From Bemisia tabaci (lineage: Eukaryota; Arthropoda; Insecta; Hemiptera; Aleyrodidae): 64,000 nucleotides of DNA. The translations under genes and the position numbers were made by a program. The number at the start of each line of letters is the position of its first letter. The first letter of the stretch is position 1. Shown piece by piece: positions 11,134 through 22,600 of this stretch. The notes under the pieces are model-generated. The model saw only the letters and a program-made list of their open reading frames with translations. It was not told the DNA's origin and made no database searches. The stretch spans positions 47,404,157 through 47,468,156 of the forward strand of contig NC_092797.1 in assembly GCF_918797505.1 (NCBI RefSeq), written 5' to 3'.

Positions 11134-12599
11134 CGAATAGGAACCAGCGCGATTACAGTGTTTTCAAAATTGTGCAACTTTTATTTCTTTTCTTTAAAAA
11201 TAAAAAAAACATGTGAGCAGTAATACAATTCATACATTTATTTCCCTTTACAATATTTTGGTGGGCGGAAAAAGCTATGTACTATTTTGAGACACTTTTT
11301 GAAAAATTATGAAGGAACAAGATTTTTACAACAATGTAATCACGCTGGTTCCTTTTTGCTAAATGCGATCCATATGATTTGAAAAAAATGCATTTTTTAA
11401 AGGTCGAGTTATTTCCATCGGAAAATACAAAACTAGTTCGGGAAAAATTTATAACAGAGCGTTAAGGTAGGTCAGTGACTTATAAAGACCTAAGGTGCGC
11501 AATCTCAACAGCGTTGCAAGCGTTGCATGACCTTTTACCGAGGCTACCTCCGGCTCAAAATTTTTGTATGGACATTAATTGCATAATTTTCGCCATTTAA
11601 AATGATGGCAGACATTCATTAAAAAAACACGCATCAAAGATGCTGTATCATCGATTCACAAGAATTGAGTCACCTCACTAGCTCTTTAATTTAAGGCAAA
11701 ATTTTAAGTTATAAATGTGTGCCATTCAGGATACTCATCCGGTAATTTTCTCATATTTTTACAAAATCAATACCTGACAGATGACGTAGTTCAAAATTTA
11801 ACTTCGTAGATTTTCCTCAGAAAAATAGCTCAAATAGTGAAGCCTGTACACACAATGCGCTCCTGGAATCAAGGGTTGTCCACGAAAAGGAGGAGTCTGT
11901 GGTCAAAACTTTTCCATGGTTATGAACGGGGATTCAACGGTAGAATATTTTTAAAAAACTACAAAAATTCACTCTTTCTTGATTGAATTGCTCTCCGGTC
12001 ACGAAAATTTAAAACTCATGCTATCTAATCCTCGATATTGCCTATTGTCACTCTTTTACGAAACTTTCAGAGTGTTTGAAAAAGTCTAAAACCTCTTATT
12101 TTAAGTTTTGACAACTTCAAATTTTACAATCTACGTCGAATAATTTCAATGAAGTTCTTTTGAAGTAATCTGTGAATCTTTCCCCTGGTTCTTCATTCTG
12201 CGTTCTCAAAACAAATAAGTCTGGTGTGGCACTTCTTTTAGGCATCTTAATTAGGCATGAAAGTAAGTAAAGAGATGCAAATGATTTCTACAGCGATAAG
12301 TTTTTAATGGGGAAAAAGTACTCTGCATAAAACAAACTTGCCTCAACAAAACGAAGCAATCTCATTGATCGAGACATGATAAAAGTGTTGAGGTATTCAA
12401 TTACTTTTACAAGAATACGCAAAACTGAACTGAAACGGAGTAGCGACAATAGTAACAAAATCTGTGGGTAATAAAAATAATGACTGGAATTTGATAGTTT
12501 TTATCGTGTCAAGTTGAACAACTTTCATTTGTTTAGAATCATCAAGCCGGCCGGCGATGCAGCATGTAGTTGATTAAACGGGGCGCTTAATAGAAGCGC
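11134..12599. other. Intergenic, no gene recognised
   Basis: AT-rich sequence with no supported gene, RNA or clear transposon end. Confidence 0.4.
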
Positions 12600-12780
12600 A
12601 TCGATAGGAGTGGCGAGACGTGATGATAGACTATCGATATTTCCCCATTTGAAGCTGTGGTAAAGAATCGATTATTTTGGTGTTCGCGGTGTGAACACCC
12701 TGTTTATCGATCCTTTTCCCTAGGTTTATATGGCAGATCAATCGATATATCACAAAGCTCGTCACGCCACTGATAGATAG
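12600..12780. mobile_element. hAT MITE family F, copy 1
   Basis: The element at 12608-12772 has ends GAGTGGCGAGACGTG and the complement ...CGTCACGCCACTG. Flanking octamers are ATCGATAG and ATAGATAG (seven of eight match). The interior contains TATCGATA-rich inverted blocks and the hairpin GTGTTCGCGGTGTGAACAC. Other copies are at 16390-16541 and 60040-60203. Confidence 0.75.
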
Positions 12781-14159
12781 AGAAACTGCAAAAACGCTTA
12801 CTCGTTCGCGATGTTTCAAAATCCCCGCTTTCATTGTGTTTTATCGGAGGAGAACGCAGCGAAACTGCTGACTGCTGTTTTAAATTTTTTACAAAGTATT
12901 TTTCATGCAGCGGGGAAAAATCATGTAAAAATAAAGTATTTCTCTTTTTAAAAGAATAAACCATGACAGAAATTATACAGCATCGTAAACTGGGATGCAC
13001 GTTTTTGTAATTTTACCGTCGATGTAACTACAGGCAATCATGTAGTATAATTATAGTTTGTCAATATTTACGATCATATTTTTTTATACGCCAATTGTTG
13101 TCACAGACCAAATATTTCCTGATGAATTTTCGGTAGAACTGATCAAATTTGTAGTATCTTGATCAAAGTTCAATCAAACAGTTGTCATTCTGTTGTTAAA
13201 GTGTACTAACATAGTATACATATTTTTATAAATATAATGCGCACAAAAAGTGTGCGAAACTGAAATTGTCTCATGGGTGCGGAAGTGGCCCAAACGCAAA
13301 ATACGCGAAAGTGAAAGTTTCCTCATTCTCCATCCATGAGACTCAATCATATCCGAGAAATCAGAAACAATCGGCTGACCTATTCAGAATTAATTTACAA
13401 ACTTTTCGTTTATCGACTCTGAAATCTTCTGAGAATCAATACGCAGTAGAATTTTTTATTTCAAAACTGGCCACTGGCCAACATCAGATATTTCCCGGAA
13501 GATCCAAGCTTGACCGGAATTATCTCAATAGGAATACCCAGCGAAGAAGTGGGCAGTTACGTAACATGGTTTTGGAAATGAGCGTGAATTTTTCAACAGT
13601 ACTACAAAGTATAGATGCATAGATGGTGTTACCGGAGCTCATCAAGAACTGGAGTGTATGGATGATCACGTGCACAGAGAAAGAAACCACGGGTAGTTGG
13701 GTAGTTCATCCTCTTCATTACACGTGATTCAAAAATTTCACAATGAAATGTTTGTTAATGGAAGAAACATACGTCTGACACCCGATCGTCCGCCCCGAAA
13801 TACCCGCGAGTTCGGCCAATATCGCCGATTCAACTTTCTGGGAAATTCGCACGCCTTGTTATGATTTTTCCGCAATTTGCGTCTGGTCAGTGCTACCGAT
13901 GTCCTGTCAATATAAACAACGTCTGGCCGAATTTGGTGCAGCGATGCACATTGAAGCACCAGGAGTCGATATATGTCTCGATAGATTTCGTGCAAATCAA
14001 TATGAGTGCTGGGAAACTCGAATTTCTTTTTGGATTTGGTATGCACTTTTATTGGATGCCTGACCAAGCATCGATCACTGACAGACAGGTATTGGTTTCA
14101 GCTGATCGAGCGAAATCAATCACCGATTATTGACTCTAAATAAATTGCACTGGAGTGAC
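12781..14159. other. Intergenic, no gene recognised
   Basis: Open frames of 109-118 codons occur on both strands (for example 13266-13622 and 13738-14067). They overlap each other, show no domain and no splice-supported extension. I do not call a gene. Confidence 0.4.
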
Positions 14160-14418
14160 CTATCGTCACCTTCCGCCAAAAGTGTCACAAACGCCGTGCG
14201 ACGTTTCAAAATTTCCGCTGCCATTTTCATTTTTTTAAAGAGAAATTGTTCACCGATGCTGTTCAAAAATTTCGCCGAATATAGTTTTCTTTGTGCTGCC
14301 GATAAAATTCAGTGAAATTTTCAAACAGATATAACCAACAATTTCTCTGTAAAAAAACAAAATGGCGGTTGAAATTTTGAAACGTCACTTGTGATACTTC
14401 GGCCGGAAGGTGACCTAT
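14160..14418. mobile_element. MITE, family with CTATATCGTCAC ends, copy 2
   Basis: Ends CTATCGTCACCTTCCGCC and the complement GGCCGGAAGGTGACCTATG match the element at 9172-9424, with the same inner GCCATTTT...AAAATGGCGG inverted pair. Confidence 0.65.
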
Positions 14419-15164
14419 GAGGAACCTGGAAAAATGAGGTTACTGTAGCACGGAGGGCGCTAAAAAACTAAAATTCAAGGTAAGTTTGGATACTAAAAAC
14501 TTGAAAAAAGGAAAGGTGGTGAGCATAAATTGAAATTGGAGAGGAAGAAACGGTTCGAGCTTCAGTCTAACTACATGGAGAAAGGGAGCAGAATTAAGTT
14601 GGAATTAGAGAGGAGAAAAAAAGAAGAGAAGGACCGGAGAGTAATGGTTAAAAGTAAATATAAAGAGAAAAACTTTACGAAAGTTTCAAGTTCTAAGCTT
14701 ACAGCCGAGTAAGTTTCGCTCGAGGGGTGGTGAATGTCGGATTGTTTTTATAACGAAACTCGGAGTGATGACTGCTCAATTGAGTTCAGAAAATTTTTAT
14801 AAGGCAGGGAACATTTTTATACTGCCGTATTGAGGTAAAACGCCGTATGACCCTTCGAATGTTGCCAAATTTCTCCTGATTAAACACTTACTTTAGGAGA
14901 AGGGTATACATTTTTTAAACCGAAATTTTCACATATTTTAGATTAAAGTGCGAACAAAATTGTCTCGGAAAATGGACGAAAATTATTTACAATTTTCCCA
15001 ATAAATCCCGATTCATCCAAGGAAATTTTGCAACGGCTAAAGGTTCATACGGCGTTTTCCTGAGCACGGCAGTATAGGCATATGCATCTCTGATAGCAAC
15101 TTTGGTTTCTGAGTCTCCACAGCTCTCAGGACTGAGGCTAAACATTTTTTTGTTAACATTTAGA
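14419..15164. other. Intergenic, low-complexity purine-rich stretch then unremarkable sequence
   Basis: Bases 14520-14660 are purine-rich and would encode a Lys/Glu-rich stretch from 14530. It lacks gene context and is probably fortuitous. Confidence 0.35.
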
Positions 15165-15500
15165 TAAACCGATTGCGGTGATCGCACGGGTCGCAAGACG
15201 GGATGTTGAAGTTTTTTCGCCAACGTGCGTAAAAAGTTCAGCTTAAAGCTGATATCTCATTAGGGATCTCAGAGGGAAAAAGCTCACACACAAGCTGCAC
15301 TGCACTAGGGATTGGTCCAACACGGCCGAAACGCGTCTACAGTTGCCTTCCTGAATGGACGTAACTAATGTTTCTCCAAACAGCGTATCTCTTTGAGGGA
15401 AAATTGTGCTTGTGTGTGAGCTTTTTCCCTCCGTAATGAGATATCAGCTTTAAGCTGAACTTTTTACGCGCGTTGGCTAAAAAACTCCAACATTTAGATC
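15165..15500. mobile_element. Foldback element related to the hairpin at 4694-4873
   Basis: Left block CAAGACGGGATGTTGAAG...GCTTAAAGCTGATATCTCATTAG and right block CTAATGAGATATCAGC-like...CTCCAACATT are complementary over about 90 bases. A central spacer of about 130 bases carries GAGGGAAAATTGTGCTTGTG. The same arms recur at 4694-4873 and 50930-51150. Confidence 0.65.
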
Positions 15501-16381
15501 CACTTGACTCTCGAATAAAAGCTTCCTCCCCTCCTAAAAATTTCACAAATATGTAGCACTTACACTAGCACATTGCCCTAACTGCGGGGCTTCTAGCGTA
15601 CGTGTTGTTACACTCATAGTCAGCTCAAGAGGCATTGCGTCGTCATATTATCTTGATTGATGCCTCAATCGTTGGGCGATCACCTCTAATTGATCAGCTG
15701 TTGTCATGAGTATTTTTTCGTTATCCTCGATAGTAAAGCCTCGTTTCGTTAATTACGTAAAAAGCACGTGGTGTAATTTTTCCGGTACTTTTCACCTGAG
15801 AATCAGAATTTTAAGCCACGCTGCGGGCTAGTAATTAAAATTGATGGACAAAGCAATAGACATAGGGGAGACAAAATATGCAGTGATCCTATTGGTGCGG
15901 GAGCAAGTAGTTGCAATAGATAAAGGAGGTAAGTTATACATTAACGCACGAGCGACCCTATACTTAGTCCATCATTTTCCTCCTTAGTCTACAGCAACCA
16001 CCCGTTTCAACCGAAAGAATCACTTTAGTTTCCCTTTGTCTTCTTTGTCTATAGCTTTGTCTATCAAGGTCAATAATCAGCTCTCTGATATCGTCTCGGA
16101 AAGTGTGGAAAAGGGGCTCCTTTTATTTCGAGTGCTAGAATCTTTATGTGCTAGGATAGAAAAAACTTCCTTAAACCATTACAAGAATAAAATCAGCCCA
16201 TAATTTGATCCAAACGAGAGCTCTCAATTGATATGCAACCACTTGAAATTGTCATTGGCAAATTAAATTTGCGGACAGGGTCAAGGGCAGCGTCAAACAC
16301 AATTAATTGGAGAGCATTATTTGAAAAAGTGTCTTGGCGCCTCAAAATATTCGTCTTTGATAAGCGCATTTGCATTTGCGC
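15501..16381. other. Intergenic, no gene recognised
   Basis: No supported coding, RNA or transposon boundary. Confidence 0.4.
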
Positions 16382-16549
16382 GTTCATAGCAGTGGCGAAG
16401 CGTGATGATCGATTATCGATATTCCCCCATTTGAGGCTGTGTTAAAGAATCGACTATTAAGATGTGCGTCGCGGACACCCTATCTATCGATTCTATTCCA
16501 TATGTTTAAATGGCAGATGAATCGATATATCGCAACCACTTGTTCATAG
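16382..16549. mobile_element. hAT MITE family F, copy 2
   Basis: Left end CAGTGGCGAAGCGTG at 16390; the right end is degraded (...CAACCACTT). The perfect octamer GTTCATAG flanks it at 16382-16389 and 16542-16549, supporting hAT-type insertion. Confidence 0.75.
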
Positions 16550-17337
16550 CTGATTAAGAGATTAATTTGAGACAAGTTCAATATTCTTATTTCGGCTCGA
16601 ACCCAAACATCGGGGCCAGCCAGGACTCATTATCAGCTGAAAATCCAATCAAGGCAATTAAAGTCGACAAAAAATCAACATGTCATTGCTCGGTTAAACT
16701 TTATAATTAGACTTTTTTAGGCTGTTTTGCGAATAATCCCCCCTCGAAACCCCCCTCCTCCTTTTCCATTCTTCACTACACTCCTTGGTCCCTTATTTCG
16801 ATACATCGCCGACGAAAGGTCCAAACCCAACTTTTACGTGACATCTAGATGACATAGAGTCGAATGGGTGACAAGGCTCAAGTTAGGCTTTTTTGCGCAC
16901 AGGACAAGGATTTCTTGAGGGATTGTCATGTCTAGACTCGGAGCTTTTGTTGCATGAGAAATTGGTCTTGATTGGCGAAGCGACGTCTCGTCCCATTCAC
17001 GACGAAAAAAATTCGCAGACGTATAAGTCGTCGCCTCCCTAACATATGGGCGTAACTACGCTTGACGATGAACCCTGTTATCCATGTAACCCAATTCTTT
17101 CTGGGGCTCATCTTAAACTGTAGTTACGCTCTTTTGTCAACCAAGCAACGAAGTGTCGTAGACAGATCGAATCAAACGCTGCAGACGTACCGCTCGTGAG
17201 CATTTGACCAACAGCGTTGTCAGAAATGAGTAGTGTGGAACCTTTGCCCCTTTTTTTATTTCTTTGCGATTCGTTTAATAATAAGAGTTATCTAATCATA
17301 GTAATTCGTATCGTACTCTATACTATGAAATGAACCT
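16550..17337. other. Intergenic, no gene; short inverted repeat near 17046-17131
   Basis: GGCGTAACTACG... and ...TGTAGTTACGCTC form an imperfect 85-bp inverted pair, probably another short MITE. Otherwise I see nothing supportable. Confidence 0.35.
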
Positions 17338-17707
17338 CATTTCACAATTAGGAACTATAATTGCTGGCTCATCCGTAAAAACACTTGTGCGCATAGGGAC
17401 ATTAATAGTACATACGTTGTTTTTCTAAAATGAGTCAGAAACTGTAGTTCGTTATTGCAAAATGCAGTCTAAATCATAAGAGTATCGCGTGACGCAGAAC
17501 GCCTGAGGCGCGAATTGAATCGGAAGATTGGACCGAGGAGCGTTCAGGGGGCTTAGTCTATAGTTGGACTGCGCTTTGCAATTAGGAACTAAAATTTCTG
17601 GCTCATCCGTAAAAACACTCATGTGCATAGGAAAACTAAAAGTACATACGTCGTTTCTAAACTGAGCCAGATATTGTAGTTCCAAATTGCAAACTGTAGT
17701 CCACTTC
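17338..17707. mobile_element. Two tandem copies of MITE family E
   Basis: Units at about 17340-17470 and 17571-17707 share the left block AATTAGGAACTAnAATTnCTGGCTCATC and the right block ACTGTAGTTC...TTGCAAAnTGnAGTC. Each is about 140 bp and partly palindromic. Relatives are at 21160-21300 and 50751-50898. Confidence 0.65.
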
Positions 17708-18926
17708 ATTGCGGTCTTCTCTGGGTTTATAACTGAAGAATTTTTTTTTTAGTATACATTCCTTTGGCCATCCTTCCCCTTTGGAGAGTCAGTAACGCGT
17801 GTTATTCTTGGATATGATCGATATTTGTTTTAAACAAAAAAAGAAGAAAAAAGTGGTCCTCTTCAAGAGTAGTAAATAACTTAGTCGGCCCAAAAATATA
17901 TCGTATAAAACGGAAAGAGGCTTCAAAACAAAGAGAGTAAAAAACCGGGACGTCTCGAAATATTTCACCTCATTTTCAATTGGCAAAGCGACATTCAGAA
18001 GTGAAAAAAAAATAAGGAAAAATAAGTCATGAACCTGCCGTAATTGCGAAATCGAGTCTATTTCTCTCTAGAGTAGTTGTCAAACGGTTTCTTTATGATC
18101 ATCGCGTTTGGAGCAAAATTTCTAGAGGAGAGAGAAAATTGGCACCAATTTTCGAAGGAAAACACAATTTTTCCATTTGCTCGCGTTTCGAAATACTTTT
18201 TTCGCTGAGTGCGTTACGTCATCTCACCGGTCGCCCCTATGCCGACAGACAAAAATGACATGAGTTACTTTCCCATAAAGGAGAAGTTTCACGAGTATAC
18301 TTAACTCGAGCACGTCACAGCACTCAGAAATCAACCTACTGCACTTGATGAAAATAACTTAACTGCAAACAAGGAACCGAGTCACGATTGTATTAGCGTT
18401 CAAGAGGGCTTATCATTCCTATCACTTTAATACGACAATGTAATTTTTTCAACTTCATTTGCATAAATGTCTCGATGAAGCTATTCGGCGAATGCCGTCA
18501 AATCCGCATGAAGTGCAAATTTCCAGAAAGCGAAACTGATGGAACTATTAAACGATTGATGGAAAGAAAACATTCGCCCGGAATGTGGCGAGATTAAAAA
18601 AGACGCAAAAAATTGGTGACCAGGACTCAGCGGATCCCCGAATGTCCCGGCGGCATAAAAATCGGCAATATTTAGCGATGGTTACCCATTGTCTGTGTGT
18701 TTTCAACACTACACGAGTGATGAATTCGTACGAAGTTTTGTAAAAGTGTTGCCTAACCTACAACTTGCATGTACTTTTGACGTATTTTCACCAGCTAAGG
18801 CAATGCCTTAACTTAGACACTGTTAACCTGGTAAAGTCAGCATTCTCCAAAGGACTTTGTAAAGGAATCAACCCGAAACCATTGCGGGAGGAAAATCCAA
18901 TGAATAGAGGGTGAACTACTCGTTTC
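17708..18926. other. Intergenic, no gene recognised
   Basis: AT-rich sequence without supportable features. It could hold non-coding exon or promoter sequence of CNT1, but nothing marks it. Confidence 0.35.
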
Positions 18927-19302
18927 TACACGGAGAAAAAACTTCGTGCGTGGGACCCGAAGTTGAGGTCATATGGATCTCTGAAGTTTTCGGATCACGT
19001 ATCTGAAAACTTGAGGTCGAGCTGCCGAAGTTCAGATCAGACATCTGAAGTTTTCGGATCACGTATCTGAAAACTTGAGGTCGAGCTGCCGAAGTTCAGG
19101 TCAGACATCTGAAGTACTTCGATATTTACCGAGGGGTTCGGGTCACACATCTGAAGTACTCCGGTACGTACCGAAGTACCTCGATGTCTGACCCGAACTT
19201 CGGCAGCTCGACCTCAAGTTTTCGGATGCGTGATCAGAAAACTTCAGAGATCCATATGACCCCAACTTTGGGTCCCATGCACGAAGTTTTCTTCTCCGTG
19301 TA
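18927..19302. mobile_element. CACTA-like foldback MITE with TA duplication, upstream of CNT1
   Basis: The element at 18929-19300 starts CACGGAGAAAAAACTTCGTG and ends in the complement, flanked by TA on both sides. Inside, a block of about 64 bases starting at GTTTTCGGATCACGTATCTG occurs twice in direct orientation. The right half contains the inverse, so the RNA would fold into a long hairpin. It ends about 270 bases before the CNT1 5' UTR acceptor. Confidence 0.8.
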
Positions 19303-19574
19303 AAACGTTTACCTTTTATTTATAAATGTATTATTTCGTCATTTTTGTAGTGCTGTTTTTAATTAAAAATTCGAAGAACTGTCATATCCTCGATGCTCGC
19401 ACAAGTGACTGTACACAATGTTGCAAAGCTTGTTAAGATAGCAGGGCAGATACTTGCTCTCCTATCAGATTCGCTTCACTCAAGTTTTCCTCGATATGTA
19501 GTGCATTATTATTTTGTTCCATGTTGATTTTTTAGACGTCAATTAATATTTACTTAATTTAATTTTGTTTGTAG

Positions 19575-19610
19575 GTAGAGATTTTCTTGGCTGTTTACTA
19601 ACGGAGAAAT
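19575..19610 (+). promoter_or_regulatory. 5' UTR part of CNT1 exon with start codon
   Basis: TTTGTTTGTAG precedes 19575 as a splice acceptor. The 36 bases up to the ATG contain no other ATG, and the start context is GAAATATGG. The transcript must therefore have at least one more 5' exon upstream. Confidence 0.6.
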
Positions 19611-22600
19611 ATGGAAGACCTTGACGATTCCACCTCAAAACCTGATTCTGCCAGGAGGGTATGATTACAATGATACATGTATTAATTTTAATACATGTGC
19701 TTGGAGGACGAGGCGCATAAGTGCATGTTCTTGCTATTTAGAGAAATACGCTTTTGAAGTTTTGAAATTACGTGGATCCTAATAATGAAAAGAAAGGTCA
19801 AAATCACTTTTTGATACTTAAAAATTGAAATTTGAGAGCATATTTTCCACAGAATATGCATTAAGATCAGTTCTACTTTAAATCATTAATACCTCAATTT
19901 TTTCAAAAACTGTAGTTATGCGTCTTGTCCTCAGAGCTCCTTACTCGTCAAACTTTAAGAAAGAACCATGAAAAAAAACATAATAATAATAATAGGAAAA
20001 ACTACTAGGATTTTAAAGTTCCCATTATATCATAATGATAGCGCTGCATTGAGGAAAAAGTTTGGTCAGCAAAACCACCCTTCGATGTTCTATAGATCGA
20101 ACTGAACGGTTTAAAATAATATTCTGATTCATTTAATCCTCGAGGATGCTAGTAGGCGTATTTTACGAACTCTATATTCAACTGGAAATCTATAATTCTA
20201 TTCAAGTTTGGTCCTATCCTAGCTTATAGAAATTTGCTTTGCTTAAAACTTTTCGATCAACGAATATAGGTTTGACTTTTCCAAGGGGTTTTAGATTTAG
20301 GATTTTATTGTTCTCGATTTCAGAGAAAAATAGACAGCAATAACAGCACTGAGATGGTGGCGGATACAAACGATACGGACAATCCACAACATTCGGTGTC
20401 AATCCCAGATCAAACGGAGGAACCTCGCCAAGCCGAGGTGACCCCTGTAAATAATGGCAAGGCTAAACAACCTCATTTAGAAGTAAGTGTCTGTATTTCC
20501 AGGTATACATTGTACTTCACCGAGAGTTTTCATGTAATTTTGACACCAAGGGTATTTCCTTATGTTGGCTCGCAACGCGACTTAAGCTAAGCTGAAATAT
20601 ATACAACCTCAGGTCCCTTGTCAATGATGAAGTTTCTTCACTGAAGGTACTTCTAGTCGACAATCGGACAGCATTGATTGGAGCCAGCCTGACTGCAGCA
20701 GACTTTGCCTGATTTCCTCAGATTTATAATTTTTCTGCGAGAAATCTAAGTAATCTACTAATCAGGCATTTTTTTAGTATATCGACGGTCATTAACCACG
20801 TATCTCGGTTTGCGATGTCGCGTCGCAGACTTCCTATCATACTTTATTTTTTTAAATGAAAAACTACTCAAGGGCGATTCTCAAAAACTGCCGTGATTTT
20901 TCTTCTCGGTGCCAAGAAAATTTTGCGAAAACTTCAAGGAATGATATCGATTTTTTTTCTCCTTTAAAAAAATAAAATAGGTGCGGAGATTTTCAAACAC
21001 CGCAAACGAGTTATGTGGTCGCGGACTTACACCGTCGATATGTATTCTTCATACTCTGGAGGAAATTCACATAGAGTTTCATGGCATCATGTCCCTGAGT
21101 TTTATCTTGAAAAAATAACAATTTGGATGAGGCTATGCAATGAGAAACGCAGTTGCACTAATTGGACTGCATTTTGCGATTAGAATCTTCAATTTCTGGC
21201 TTATTTCAGAAACAACAAGAATGCCATCAGTTTCTCTATGCGGATGAGTGTTTTCACTTGTGCGTCAAAAATTTCAGCTCCATATTGCAAAACGCAGTCA
21301 AATTTTGGTTGAATACCTCAAATTGCTTCACTGAGGAGAATCCTTATCTATATTGGTGGGCTGTGTAAAGTCCGAATATGATTAGTGCAAGTAGCACAGG
21401 CTTTTCAGGTGTAATAATAAACCCTATAGAAATGATGCCATTTTCAGTAGTATTGTAAGTATTACACTGACAATGTGAGAATAGGCCAAGAAAGCAATGA
21501 AATGGAGAGCATGAAAGAGAAACTAAGGATTATAAGAGTATACGCAAGATTTCTGAAATGCAAACTGTGTACTTTTTCCAAATGTTGTAACATCAGACTC
21601 CCGAAACAGGGCACAACTCTGCGTGAGGGACTAAACGGTGTATAGATTTCTCTAATTGCGGTATGAATTCTGATGCAAGAAGCCTTAATTTACCTTCCAG
21701 TTAGACTTCACTTCTTCCGAGATACCTTTCTTACTTTACTAATTAAAGCTGTATTATCTCTATCACTAAAAATCCACATTTAATGCATTTTCCTTTTCGG
21801 TTTTTGTTTTAGGAGCCTCTTTTCCCGGGTATAATCTGTACATTCAGGGAAAATCTAGTACAAATGTTCAAAAATCAGTCTTATTTAATATCGCAAATGA
21901 TCAAATATATTTTAAATGTAGCTTTAATCGCATACTTAGCAGCAGCTGTTTATCACTGGAATAAAACAGGTAAACTAAAGTTCATTTTTAAACCTAATAT
22001 ATTATTTTTAATTCGCCAACATGCGACAATAGCTAGTTCGCGAATGTTCAACACTTATGATATTGGTTGCTGTATCTCGAAATAAAATTATACTTGCTGT
22101 ACCTCGAAATAAAATTACTTGATGGCATATTTTTAACCCGCTTTGCTCAAGATCGAGAGACAAGAAGCGAAAAAAAGCTTTTATAAAAATTGTGAAAAAT
22201 CTAATTTCACCCTCCAGTATGCAATCCAAACGAGGTGTACCTCAGATTTGATGCAGCTAAGATATCTCGAGTTCTTTTGCTTATGAAAAGCGAATGATGA
22301 ATTTGAACAAGGGAATAACCAACACGGTCCTTTTATAGGGAGGAAATATTATAGCTCGTCGCTCCTGATACGTCACAATACAATTATTCCCAATTGACGG
22401 TTATCCGTGTTGCATCGTTCAAAAATGAAGGCGCGGTGGCATTTTCCTGAAAACAACCTTGCAAAATCGATGGCGAGACATTCTATGTCTAATGAGCATA
22501 ATCCAGAATAGGACGTCCTGGAGACTTTTGAATCATGTAACTTTTCTCCTCGATAAAATATTTAGTTTAGATATAAGTTATGAACATTTTTTCTTGAAAT

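Noticed and set aside
14530..14712. Lys/Glu-rich 60-codon frame
   Set aside because: It is the reading of a purine-rich low-complexity stretch, with no splice or promoter support.
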